This document shows positions 37,035-44,419 of a stretch of 64,000 nucleotides of DNA, in pieces. Below the pieces are notes generated by a model. It saw nothing but the letters and a program-made list of their open reading frames with translations. It made no database searches and was not told where the DNA came from. How positions within the stretch are numbered: position 1 is the stretch's first letter; every line of letters begins with the position of its first letter. The position numbers and the translations under genes were made by a program. This DNA is from Neopusillimonas maritima (GTDB lineage Bacteria; Pseudomonadota; Gammaproteobacteria; Burkholderiales; Burkholderiaceae_B), in the NCBI RefSeq assembly GCF_003576595.1, contig NZ_NQOU01000002.1, positions 62,001-126,000 on the forward strand, written 5' to 3'.

Positions 37035-37629
37035 GTATTTGAATAATGTCTTCCGACGGGCAAACAATACCAATATTGTTGCGTACCGTCGCCAACGCAC
37101 CTTCGTGGCCCGCTTTACTGTTACTGTTCACGCAATCTTCCGGCACCACGATATAGTAACCACGAAAGAAACCTTCGCGTAACGTTGAGTCGACACAGAC
37201 GTTGGTGGCAACGCCTGTGACGACCAATGTCTTCACCCCAAGCGACTGCAGTTGGGCATGCAGATCCGTTTCAAAAAAAGCGCTGTAATGGTGTTTGGTA
37301 ACAATCGGCTCACCGGGTTCGGGCTGCAAGCGGAAAAACTCGACACCCCAAGTACCCTCAAGGCAACACCCTTCGTCTCGTCGCTTCACCCGATAAGGTT
37401 CGTTCAGATACTTAAAGTCGTAAACCGAACGAATCCAAACCACCGGCATGCCGGCCGTGCGGGCGACATCTACCAAACCTTGAATGCGATCGGCCAACGC
37501 GGGCGCAAAACCCACGTTGTAACCCCTTTCGCGGTGCAAATAACCACCTTCTGCGCAGAAATCATTCTGCATATCTACGACCAGCAACGCCGTCGATTCT
37601 GGGTGAACCTGCGCTTCAAGCAATGACAC
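37018..37629 (-). CDS. isochorismatase-fold cysteine hydrolase (second copy)
   Basis: A ~203-residue hydrolase of the isochorismatase superfamily with triad Asp19 (VVDMQNDFC), Lys112 (VTKHHYSAFF) and Cys145 (ATNVCVDST). The GTG at 37629 is chosen because AGGA lies just upstream and it starts after the stop of the preceding dioxygenase gene. The frame opens earlier (37677), which would overlap that gene by 31 bp. It is related to, but diverged from, the hydrolase at 27816, sharing the order amidase after ring-cleavage dioxygenase. A likely role is deamidation of a ring-opened product or of the substrate amide. Confidence 0.85.
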   Translation of the reverse strand: MSLLEAQVHPESTALLVVDMQNDFCAEGGYLHRERGYNVGFAPALADRIQGLVDVARTAGMPVVWIRSVYDFKYLNEPYRVKRRDEGCCLEGTWGVEFFRLQPEPGEPIVTKHHYSAFFETDLHAQLQSLGVKTLVVTGVATNVCVDSTLREGFFRGYYIVVPEDCVNSNSKAGHEGALATVRNNIGIVCPSEDIIQILTAPR

Positions 37630-37646
37630 CGTATCCTGCCCCTGAA

Positions 37647-38174
37647 CTAGTCGCGCCCGGGTGCGACGGTACCGCACTTCTTACACGTACGAAACTCCAG
37701 CGAGGTGTAGTAGTTGTCGTAAGCACGCCCAACCGGATCTTTGCGGTAATCGTCGACCACATAGGTTTCTTCATGCAAAAAGTTATCGCACTTCGGACAG
37801 AACCAATGGAAGCGATCTATTTCGCCCGGCTTTCGCGCACGCTCGATAATGAACTGGAAAGCATCCGGTGCAAACCGGGGTGAATGCGGCACAAACGGCT
37901 CTTGATACAACACCGACCCCTGCGGCACATGCGCAATTTTCGTTTCACCCTCCGGCGTGCGGTAGTGCAGGTCGAGATCGCCAATTAAGGAAAACTGAAT
38001 CTCATAGCTGGGATTAATGTGAAACTCGCTACGATACGTGCGCCCGCGGGCAATAAATGCCAACGACTCATCATTCAGCCAAAGCTGGTGAGTATATTTA
38101 CCGGTTTCTTTAAGGTGCTTAACGATCCCGTCGAGATCGATATTCGGCATTTCAAATTTATCTAGTACAACCAT
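37647..38174 (-). CDS. 3-hydroxyanthranilate 3,4-dioxygenase-like cupin
   Basis: A 175-residue cupin of the 3-hydroxyanthranilate dioxygenase family, which opens aminophenolic rings. Fe(II) ligands align as His52, Glu58 and His97. The two CxxC pairs of the rubredoxin-like second iron site in bacterial enzymes are present (FCPKC at 126-129, CKKCG at 164-168). Substrate-contact Arg48 (RTYRSEFH) and Glu111 (IIERAR) are kept, but the second contact arginine, in HSPQRP of the Ralstonia enzyme as I recall it, is replaced: here HSPRFAP puts Phe at that place and Arg one residue earlier. No kynurenine-pathway genes are nearby. It may act on a different aminophenol. Confidence 0.8.
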   Translation of the reverse strand: MVVLDKFEMPNIDLDGIVKHLKETGKYTHQLWLNDESLAFIARGRTYRSEFHINPSYEIQFSLIGDLDLHYRTPEGETKIAHVPQGSVLYQEPFVPHSPRFAPDAFQFIIERARKPGEIDRFHWFCPKCDNFLHEETYVVDDYRKDPVGRAYDNYYTSLEFRTCKKCGTVAPGRD

Positions 38175-38409
38175 GGTGCCTCCAGAATAGAAGAGAACAG
38201 GATCAACGCAGCAACCCCATTACGACGCTTTGATTGTCACACAAGCGAACGCAAAATAGTGTTCGAAAATATTTTTAGCGGGCAACAAAGTCTTTATAAG
38301 CCACAAACTTTACGAAAATCAACGTCTGTGCCGCGGGTAAACCGACGCGCTTGGCAAAGACCAACTTCCTCTAGAATATCGGCGGTCAAATCCTCTTGTT
38401 TCCCTCATC

Positions 38410-39237
38410 ATGAATGCCACGTCTATTTCATTGCAGCAACGTACCCGAAAGCTGGTAGAACACCCTCGCTTCACCGGCACTATTCTTACCCTGATTATTC
38501 TAACGGCGATCATTCTGGGCATGGAAACATCGCCCACCATCGTTGCCCAATGGGGTCCGACCCTGGGCTTGATCAACAATCTGTTTCTGGCGGTGTTTGT
38601 CGTTGAGCTTGTGCTACGCATCTACGCCTGGCGCACGCGCTTTTTTGTCGACCCATGGAGCCTGTTCGACCTGATTGTGGTTGGCATCTCGCTGGTGCCG
38701 GCCTCGGGGCCGCTGGCCATTCTGCGTGCCCTCAGGGTATTACGGGTATTGCGCCTGGTTTCAGCGGTGCCCGCCATGCGCAAAGTCGTGGCGGCCTTGC
38801 TGGGCGCGTTACCCGGCTTAGGTTCGATTGTGGTGTTGCTGTTGCTTATTTATTATGTCGCGGCCGTGATCGCCACCAATATTTTCGGTGACAACTTTCC
38901 CGATTGGTTTGGCACGTTGGGGCGCTCTTTCTATACCCTGTTCCAGATCATGACGCTGGAAAGCTGGTCAATGGGCATATCGCGCCCGGTGATGGATACG
39001 TTCCCATGGGCCTGGGCCTTTTTTATTCCCTTCATTTTGATTGCAACGTTCACCATGTTGAACCTGTTCATTGCCATTATCGTGAACACCATGCAAACCT
39101 TTCACGAAGCCGAGCAAGCAGAGCAGCAATGGGAAAAAGACCGTCTGGAACAAGCCGACAAGGATTATCTGCATGATCAGCTTGAACGCATTCAAAAACA
39201 ACTTGATCAACTTAGCAGGAATCTGGAAAAATCTTAA
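38410..39237 (+). CDS. voltage-gated sodium channel (NaChBac-like ion transporter)
   Basis: A 275-residue six-helix channel subunit. The S4 voltage sensor has arginines every third residue (ILRALRVLRVLRLV, ~104-117). The pore loop holds TLESWS at ~182-187, the sodium-selectivity signature of NaChBac-type channels. S6 (~202-230) is followed by a charged coiled coil (AEQAEQQWEKDRLEQ onward) expected to tetramerise the protein. Such channels in bacteria relate to motility, pH or sodium homeostasis. It is apparently monocistronic and divergent from the dioxygenase gene over 235 bp. Confidence 0.9.
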   Translation: MNATSISLQQRTRKLVEHPRFTGTILTLIILTAIILGMETSPTIVAQWGPTLGLINNLFLAVFVVELVLRIYAWRTRFFVDPWSLFDLIVVGISLVPASGPLAILRALRVLRVLRLVSAVPAMRKVVAALLGALPGLGSIVVLLLLIYYVAAVIATNIFGDNFPDWFGTLGRSFYTLFQIMTLESWSMGISRPVMDTFPWAWAFFIPFILIATFTMLNLFIAIIVNTMQTFHEAEQAEQQWEKDRLEQADKDYLHDQLERIQKQLDQLSRNLEKS

Positions 39238-39301
39238 TTATGTACACTTATCTATAAATCAATACAAACACATCAAATGTCCTGAACAAGGAGACAAAAT
39301 C

Positions 39302-40585
39302 ATGATTCCATCCGTCGCGGATATGCGCAAAACGCCGCCTGGCTATTTTTCGGTGCGCTTCGGGCTACCCGAATACACCGACTGGCTCGACGAAAGCATG
39401 TCTTGGAAGAAAACCGCCTCAATCGGCGATTGGTCTTTCTTGTGGCAACGTCGTATTGTGGGCAAAGACGCGCTACGCCTGCTGTCCGACGTATCTGTTA
39501 ACAGCCTGGCCAAGTTTGTTGTCGGGCAGGCAAAACACCTTATTCACACCAATAAAGACGGCAAAGTCATTCACGAGGGTGTTCTAAGCCGGTTGGGTGA
39601 GGAAGAGTTCATGCTGCACGGGCGGGGTGGATTCTGGGTTGACTACAACCTGCGACACGGTAGCTACGACGCCGAAACCATCCCCGACGATTGGTTTATT
39701 TACCAGGTAGCCGGCCCCAACTGCCTTGCCATTTTGGAAAAAGTCGCCAAAGGCAATTTGCGCGACATTAAATTCATGCATCAGGGCCAAATTGAAATAT
39801 GCGGCCATAAAATCTGGGCGCTGCGTCAGGGGATGTCCGGCGAGATCGGTTTCGAATTGCAAGGGCCTAAAGAATGGGGGCCTGAAATTATGGAAACGAT
39901 TCAAAAAGCCGGCGAAGAGTTCGGCTTGCGCCGGATTGGCGGACGGGTGTCATCCATTAACCACCTGGAAGCCTGCTTCCCCACCATTGTGGTTGACTAC
40001 CTTCCGGCGATTTTCAGCGAAGACATGATCGACTATGCCAACGAGTTCCGTGCCGCCATGCCGGCTTTTGCCACCACATTCAACGTGGCCGGGAGCTTCG
40101 ATGGCAAGCACGTGAGCGACTACTATCGCAGTCCTGTGGAGCTGGGATGGTCGCGCAACATCAAATTCGATCACGATTTCATTGGCCGCGAGGCCCTGGA
40201 AAAAGAAGTGGCCGATCCGCGTCGCACCATGCGCACCCTGGTTTGGAATGCCGATGATGTACTCGACGTACAAGCGTCACTGTTCCGCAAAGGTGACCAT
40301 TACCCGTTCATGGACATGCCACGTGATCAGCGCGGCTTCATGTGGGCCGATAAAGTCATGAAAGGCAGCAAGGAAGTGGGTATCGCCACCGCCCGCGGCT
40401 TCAGTTATTACTTCCGTGAAATGCTTTCGCTGTGCACCATCGACGTTGATCAGGCTGACATTGGCAACCAGGTTGAGGTGTACTGGGGCTACCCCGACGG
40501 CCCGCAAAAGGCGATTCGTGCCACCGTGCAACCCGCCCCGTACAAAGAAGACCGTCGCCGTCTCGACTTGCATGGCGCGAAATAA
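39302..40585 (+). CDS. LigM-like tetrahydrofolate-dependent aromatic O-demethylase (GcvT fold)
   Basis: A 427-residue GcvT-fold protein of the vanillate/3-O-methylgallate O-demethylase LigM and DmdA group, which move a methyl group from a substrate to tetrahydrofolate. Readable segments: GYFSVRFGLPEYTDW near the start, LSRLGEEEFMLHGRGGFWVDY, MSGEIGFELQGP (folate-fold motif) and SCTIDVDQADIG-type C-terminal barrel strand. The ATG at 39302 follows AAGGAG; the longer upstream frame overlaps the channel gene and is not family-like. A strong terminator follows. It would supply free phenols to the ring-cleavage enzymes here and send one-carbon units to folate. Confidence 0.8.
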   Translation: MIPSVADMRKTPPGYFSVRFGLPEYTDWLDESMSWKKTASIGDWSFLWQRRIVGKDALRLLSDVSVNSLAKFVVGQAKHLIHTNKDGKVIHEGVLSRLGEEEFMLHGRGGFWVDYNLRHGSYDAETIPDDWFIYQVAGPNCLAILEKVAKGNLRDIKFMHQGQIEICGHKIWALRQGMSGEIGFELQGPKEWGPEIMETIQKAGEEFGLRRIGGRVSSINHLEACFPTIVVDYLPAIFSEDMIDYANEFRAAMPAFATTFNVAGSFDGKHVSDYYRSPVELGWSRNIKFDHDFIGREALEKEVADPRRTMRTLVWNADDVLDVQASLFRKGDHYPFMDMPRDQRGFMWADKVMKGSKEVGIATARGFSYYFREMLSLCTIDVDQADIGNQVEVYWGYPDGPQKAIRATVQPAPYKEDRRRLDLHGAK

Positions 40586-40617
40586 AGCCAGTTAACGGGT
40601 CAAAATGACCGACCTTT

Positions 40618-40655
40618 AAGCGGTGAACCGATATTGAGCGGTTCACCGCTTTTTA
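40618..40655 (+). terminator. rho-independent terminator after the LigM-like gene
   Basis: Arms AGCGGTGAACCG and CGGTTCACCGCT pair perfectly over 12 bp around an eight-base loop, followed by a TTTT/TTTT tract interrupted by one A. It lies 33 bp after the stop codon. Confidence 0.92.
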
Positions 40656-40751
40656 TTTTCATGTTTCCCGGTAAAATTGAATTTGAAACGCTTAAATCAG
40701 TTCAATAGCAGTACAAACTAAGATTTTATCATTCTCAACAAGGACAGGCTC

Positions 40752-41717
40752 ATGACACAGAACGACTCTTCCCCAAAGTCCGAGGGCTACCGCAGCGGCA
40801 CGGCAGCCCGCCTTACCGGTGTGCCTGTTGAAACACTGCGTGTATGGGAGCGGCGTTATAAGGTTGTCGGCCCCCGTGTCAGCCCGCGCGGGCAGCGCCT
40901 CTACTCAAATGAGGATATTCAACGGCTGACCCTTATCAAACAGCTGGTTGACGGGGGTTACCCCATAGGCTCCATCGCACATTTACCAACAGCCGGCCTG
41001 CAAAGCATGCGCAGCGCCCCCGAAAAACCCACCAAAACGTATCATGTAGGCATTGCGGGTGCCTTTGTCGCCAGCCCGAATGTCATCGAGGCATTGAAAC
41101 ACTCAGCCTTGCGTGTGACCTGCCACACCATGATTCCGGCAGAAGCGGCAACCCTGTTCAAAGACGCCCATATTGAAGCGGTTATTGTGGAATTGCCGAC
41201 GCTAACCGACGACACCCCAAATGTTGTCAGCCGCATTCAACAAGCGTGCGACGCAAGCCAGGCGATTGTGTTGTACCGCTTTGCTCCCGGAAAAGTGGTG
41301 CGCCGTTTGCGCCAAAACGGAATCAAAGTCGCTCGCGCAACGTCGGACCCACATGAAGTGGCAGCGCTATGCCAAACCCTGCTGCATAGCAACAGCCAGC
41401 CTTCGCCCGTTATTTCGTCGAACCTGAGTTCAAACGACACGCCGCCGGCACCCCGGTTTAACGCCGAAACCTTGAGCCAGTTTCTGGCGGCTTCCAACAA
41501 CCCCTATTGCGAATGCCCTCGCCACCTGATTGAACTGATCCTGAGTTTGAACAGCTTCGAGCAATACAGCGCCGAATGTGTAAACCGAAGCCCACAGGAT
41601 GCGGCCCTGCACCGTGATCTGCAACGAACCGCCGGACAAGCACGATCGTTGCTTGAAAACGCGCTGGACCGTCTGGCTGATGTTGAAGGATGGCGACGCG
41701 AAAGCGCTGCGGCCTGA
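40752..41717 (+). CDS. MerR-family regulator with C-terminal sensor region
   Basis: A 321-residue regulator. Residues ~14-80 are a MerR winged helix (RSGTAARLTGVPVETLRVWERRY, then SPRGQRLYSNEDIQRLTLIK), like the group that includes CarH/LitR light- and B12-related regulators. Residues ~97-210 look Rossmann-like (TYHVGIAGAFVASPNVIEAL), but I do not see the cobalamin-binding DxHxxG motif, so B12 binding is not supported. The C-terminal ~90 residues are helical. It is a single gene between two terminators; targets could be the LigM-like gene or the following VOC cluster. Confidence 0.8.
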   Translation: MTQNDSSPKSEGYRSGTAARLTGVPVETLRVWERRYKVVGPRVSPRGQRLYSNEDIQRLTLIKQLVDGGYPIGSIAHLPTAGLQSMRSAPEKPTKTYHVGIAGAFVASPNVIEALKHSALRVTCHTMIPAEAATLFKDAHIEAVIVELPTLTDDTPNVVSRIQQACDASQAIVLYRFAPGKVVRRLRQNGIKVARATSDPHEVAALCQTLLHSNSQPSPVISSNLSSNDTPPAPRFNAETLSQFLAASNNPYCECPRHLIELILSLNSFEQYSAECVNRSPQDAALHRDLQRTAGQARSLLENALDRLADVEGWRRESAAA

Positions 41718-41736
41718 TTCCTACTGCGCCCCACCC

Positions 41737-41767
41737 AAAGCCGTGAAGTATTTCGCGGCTTTTTTTA
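41737..41767 (+). terminator. rho-independent terminator after the MerR gene
   Basis: AAAGCCG and CGGCTTT arms flank a 12-base loop and run into a T-rich tract (seven T including the stem end). It begins 20 bp after the MerR stop codon. Confidence 0.75.
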
Positions 41768-41797
41768 AATAAAATTTTTTATAATTATCAATATATG

Positions 41798-41835
41798 GTA
41801 AAAATGTTAATTAGTTAAGACGTTTTTACTATAAT
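41798..41835 (+). promoter_or_regulatory. promoter with overlapping operator for the VOC-dioxygenase operon
   Basis: A perfect -10 TATAAT at 41830-41835 is immediately preceded by an extended dyad (41798-41829) with outer arms GTAAAAA/TTTTTAC and inner TTAA/TTAA. The dyad covers the -35 position, where only a poor TTAATT match is seen, so an activator or repressor probably decides transcription. The candidate protein is the IclR regulator encoded in the same operon, or the MerR regulator upstream. Confidence 0.6.
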
Positions 41836-41882
41836 GCAAGATATCGTGCCGCACTGGAACGACCTCGCACCCGGAGAAAGCC

Positions 41883-42713
41883 ATGAGCCTGCTCACCGCC
41901 CAACTCGATCATTTAGCCGTTAATAGCCCCAACCCGGAATCCATTGCCGCTTTCTACTGTAAAGCCATGCAAATGCGCGTCGCTCAAGGTAAGGAAGAAG
42001 AATATATTTGTGAGGGGCGTGAACGCCGTATGGTGTTTTACCCCGGCGATGCAAAAACATTGCGGTATTTCGCCTGGAATGTCCCCTCGGCCGAGGCATT
42101 GGAAGAACTGAAAAAACGCGTTGAAGCCGCCGGCATCCAAACCCGGCCTTCTATATCGCCGTTTTTCAATGACAACGCCTTTACCATTACCGATCCCGAT
42201 GGCCATCACCTGGTTATAGGCCACGACGGCTCGAACAGAACACAAGACGCCGGCCTGCCGGCACGCCTGCAACACTTCGCGTTCGGCACCACCCACATTC
42301 AGCCCATGCTCGACTTTTATGAAAAAACACTGGGCATGCGCATCAGCGACAATGTATATGCCGACGATGGCAGCCTGCGTTCCTCATTTCTACGCGCAGG
42401 CAACGAGCATCATATTCTGGCCATTTTCGTGGCAGGGCAGAACGCATTCGACCACCATTGCTATGAAGCCGGTGAATGGAACCTGATTCGTGACTGGGCC
42501 GACTTTCTCTCTGAGCAAGACATTCTGCTTGATTGGGGCCCAGGGCGCCATGGACCCGGCAAAAATCTATTCTTCATGATCCGAGATCCCGACACCAACT
42601 GGTTGGAAATTTCAGCCGAACTTGAGCTAGTGACGGAAGACCGGCCCACCGGCTCCTGGCAACATCGCGAAAAAACCTTAAATAGCTGGGGTAAAGCCTA
42701 TCTGCGCAGTTAA
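41883..42713 (+). CDS. VOC-fold extradiol ring-cleavage dioxygenase
   Basis: A 276-residue two-domain vicinal-oxygen-chelate protein like catechol 2,3-dioxygenase and BphC. The second domain carries the Fe(II) ligands: His131 (LQHFAFG), a His in FDHHCYEAGEW (~191-192) and Glu242 (NWLEISAE). Spacing agrees with type I extradiol enzymes. It is the first gene of an operon with a FAH-fold hydrolase, an IclR regulator and an FAD monooxygenase. It should open a catechol made by that monooxygenase; the exact substrate is not determinable. Confidence 0.87.
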   Translation: MSLLTAQLDHLAVNSPNPESIAAFYCKAMQMRVAQGKEEEYICEGRERRMVFYPGDAKTLRYFAWNVPSAEALEELKKRVEAAGIQTRPSISPFFNDNAFTITDPDGHHLVIGHDGSNRTQDAGLPARLQHFAFGTTHIQPMLDFYEKTLGMRISDNVYADDGSLRSSFLRAGNEHHILAIFVAGQNAFDHHCYEAGEWNLIRDWADFLSEQDILLDWGPGRHGPGKNLFFMIRDPDTNWLEISAELELVTEDRPTGSWQHREKTLNSWGKAYLRS

Positions 42714-42765
42714 ATCAGAAGTTGCCGCAATACATGCAAATCATTCAATCACGGAGTACACATCC

Positions 42766-43620
42766 ATGCGTTTAATTTCTTTTGTCAGCCGCAACGGCCA
42801 ATCGGGCTATGGCGCTCAAATTAACGATCAACAAGTCGCCCACCTTTCGGCCGTACTCGGCCATCGTTATAACGACCTGAAATCGTTGTTGGCTAGCGGG
42901 CTGGAAGAAGCGCAAGTCGCGCTAAACTTCGCCCCGGTTTTATCCACCCATGAAATCCATTTGTTACCCGTCATTCCGAACCCGAACAAGATTATCTGTG
43001 TTGGGCTGAATTACGAAACACACCGCGTAGAAACGGGCCGGCCGAAAGAAGCCCACCCGTCTATCTTTACGCGCTTTGCCTCCAGCCAAATAGCGGCAGG
43101 CGACCCTATTATTCGCCCCCGAGTCTCCACCGCACTAGATTACGAAGGTGAGTTGGCCCTCATCATCGGGCGACCCGGCCGGTACATTAAAGCAGCCGAC
43201 GCGTTTAATCATATTGCCGGCTACGCCTGCTACAACGACGCATCTATTCGCGACTGGCAACGTCATTCACACCAGTTCACACCAGGCAAAAACTTTGTCG
43301 GAACAGGTCCATTCGGACCCTGGATGGTAACCCGCGATGAAGTATCAGATATTGAGTCACAAACACTCACAACACGACTGAACGGCGAAATCATGCAGCA
43401 AGCCAGGATTGCCGACATGATTTTTTCAATTGGCGAGATCATCGAGTACGTATCATCATTCGCGCCGCTGGAAACCGGCGACGTCATTGCAACCGGCACG
43501 CCGGGTGGGGTGGGCTTCAAACGTGAACCCGCTGTTTACATGAAACCGGGCGACACGGTTGAAGTTGAAATCACTCAAGTCGGCGTTTTGCGCAACCCCA
43601 TCGCCGACGAACTGGTGTAA
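42766..43620 (+). CDS. fumarylacetoacetate hydrolase-family protein
   Basis: A 284-residue FAH-fold enzyme. Metal-binding acidic residues are in LDYEGELALIIGRPGRYI, with ICVGLNYETHRVETGRPKEA upstream and GDVIATGTPGGVGFKREP near the end, as in acylpyruvases, fumarylpyruvate hydrolase and HpaG-type isomerase/decarboxylases. No alpha/beta C-C hydrolase is present in the cluster, so this protein probably handles the ring-fission product itself. It lies 52 bp after the VOC gene and is followed by the IclR gene. Confidence 0.87.
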   Translation: MRLISFVSRNGQSGYGAQINDQQVAHLSAVLGHRYNDLKSLLASGLEEAQVALNFAPVLSTHEIHLLPVIPNPNKIICVGLNYETHRVETGRPKEAHPSIFTRFASSQIAAGDPIIRPRVSTALDYEGELALIIGRPGRYIKAADAFNHIAGYACYNDASIRDWQRHSHQFTPGKNFVGTGPFGPWMVTRDEVSDIESQTLTTRLNGEIMQQARIADMIFSIGEIIEYVSSFAPLETGDVIATGTPGGVGFKREPAVYMKPGDTVEVEITQVGVLRNPIADELV

Positions 43621-43633
43621 GGAAGCAGCGGGA

Positions 43634-44419
43634 ATGCAGAAAGCCAACGCGGTTGAACGCATGCTGTCTATTCCCCGCTTGTTCACTGAACAGCGACCAA
43701 TATGGACAGTGGAAGAAGTCGCCGCCGAGCTCGGGCTTCCCGTAAGCAGTACCTATCGCTATTTCCAGAGCCTGCTGCGCTTTGAATATCTGGATGAAGC
43801 CCCCGGACAAGGTTATTGTCTGGGGCCGGCATTCATTGAATACGACCGGATCATTCGCATCACCGACCCGCTTGCCACCGTGGCCGGGCCTGTCCTGGCG
43901 GGACTCACCAACACCCTGGAGTCCGGCTCAACCTTGATTCTTTGCCAGGTATACCGGCGCAAGGTAATGTGTATTCATGAGCAAACCACGGGCAATGGGC
44001 CGACACACATTAGCTATGAACGCGGCCGTCCCATGCCACTCTACCGTGGCGCAACGTCGAAAGTCATCCTGGCGCATCAGCCCTGGCGCGCACAAAAACG
44101 CGAATATGAACAGAACCAGAAAGAAATTCACGCCGCCGGCATGGGGCACGACTGGAAATCGTTCAGCGCCGGGCTACGCGAAATACGCAGGCGCGGTTAC
44201 TGCATTTCACGCGGTGAGGTCGACGCAGGCCGCATGGGAATCGCCGCCCCGATATTCAGCTCAACAGGGCATGTTGCACATAGCTTAAGCGTCGTGACGC
44301 TCGACGACAAAACAAGCACGGCCGACGAAGACCGTTTGATTATGGGTATCGTTACCGCCGCCGCTCGTATTTCGGAAAAACTTTCTCGATCCGACACAGA
44401 CAAAACAATAACCTCATGA
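43634..44419 (+). CDS. IclR-family transcriptional regulator
   Basis: A 261-residue regulator. The N-terminal winged helix (~1-65) includes MQKANAVERMLSIPRLFTEQ and ELGLPVSSTYRYFQSLLRFE. The C-terminal effector domain (~80-255) has LESGSTLILCQVYRRKVMCI and GYCISRGEVDAGRMGIAAPIF, typical of IclR ligand pockets. I start at the ATG at 43634, after the FAH stop; the frame opens upstream but those residues overlap that gene. Located inside the operon (4-bp overlap with the monooxygenase), it likely autoregulates through the dyad at 41798. Confidence 0.88.
   Translation: MQKANAVERMLSIPRLFTEQRPIWTVEEVAAELGLPVSSTYRYFQSLLRFEYLDEAPGQGYCLGPAFIEYDRIIRITDPLATVAGPVLAGLTNTLESGSTLILCQVYRRKVMCIHEQTTGNGPTHISYERGRPMPLYRGATSKVILAHQPWRAQKREYEQNQKEIHAAGMGHDWKSFSAGLREIRRRGYCISRGEVDAGRMGIAAPIFSSTGHVAHSLSVVTLDDKTSTADEDRLIMGIVTAAARISEKLSRSDTDKTITS

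Noticed and set aside
40752-41717. Cobalamin-dependent photoreceptor regulator (CarH-like)
   Set aside because: The MerR head fits, but I cannot find a DxHxxG cobalamin motif in the remainder, so B12 or light sensing is not supported.
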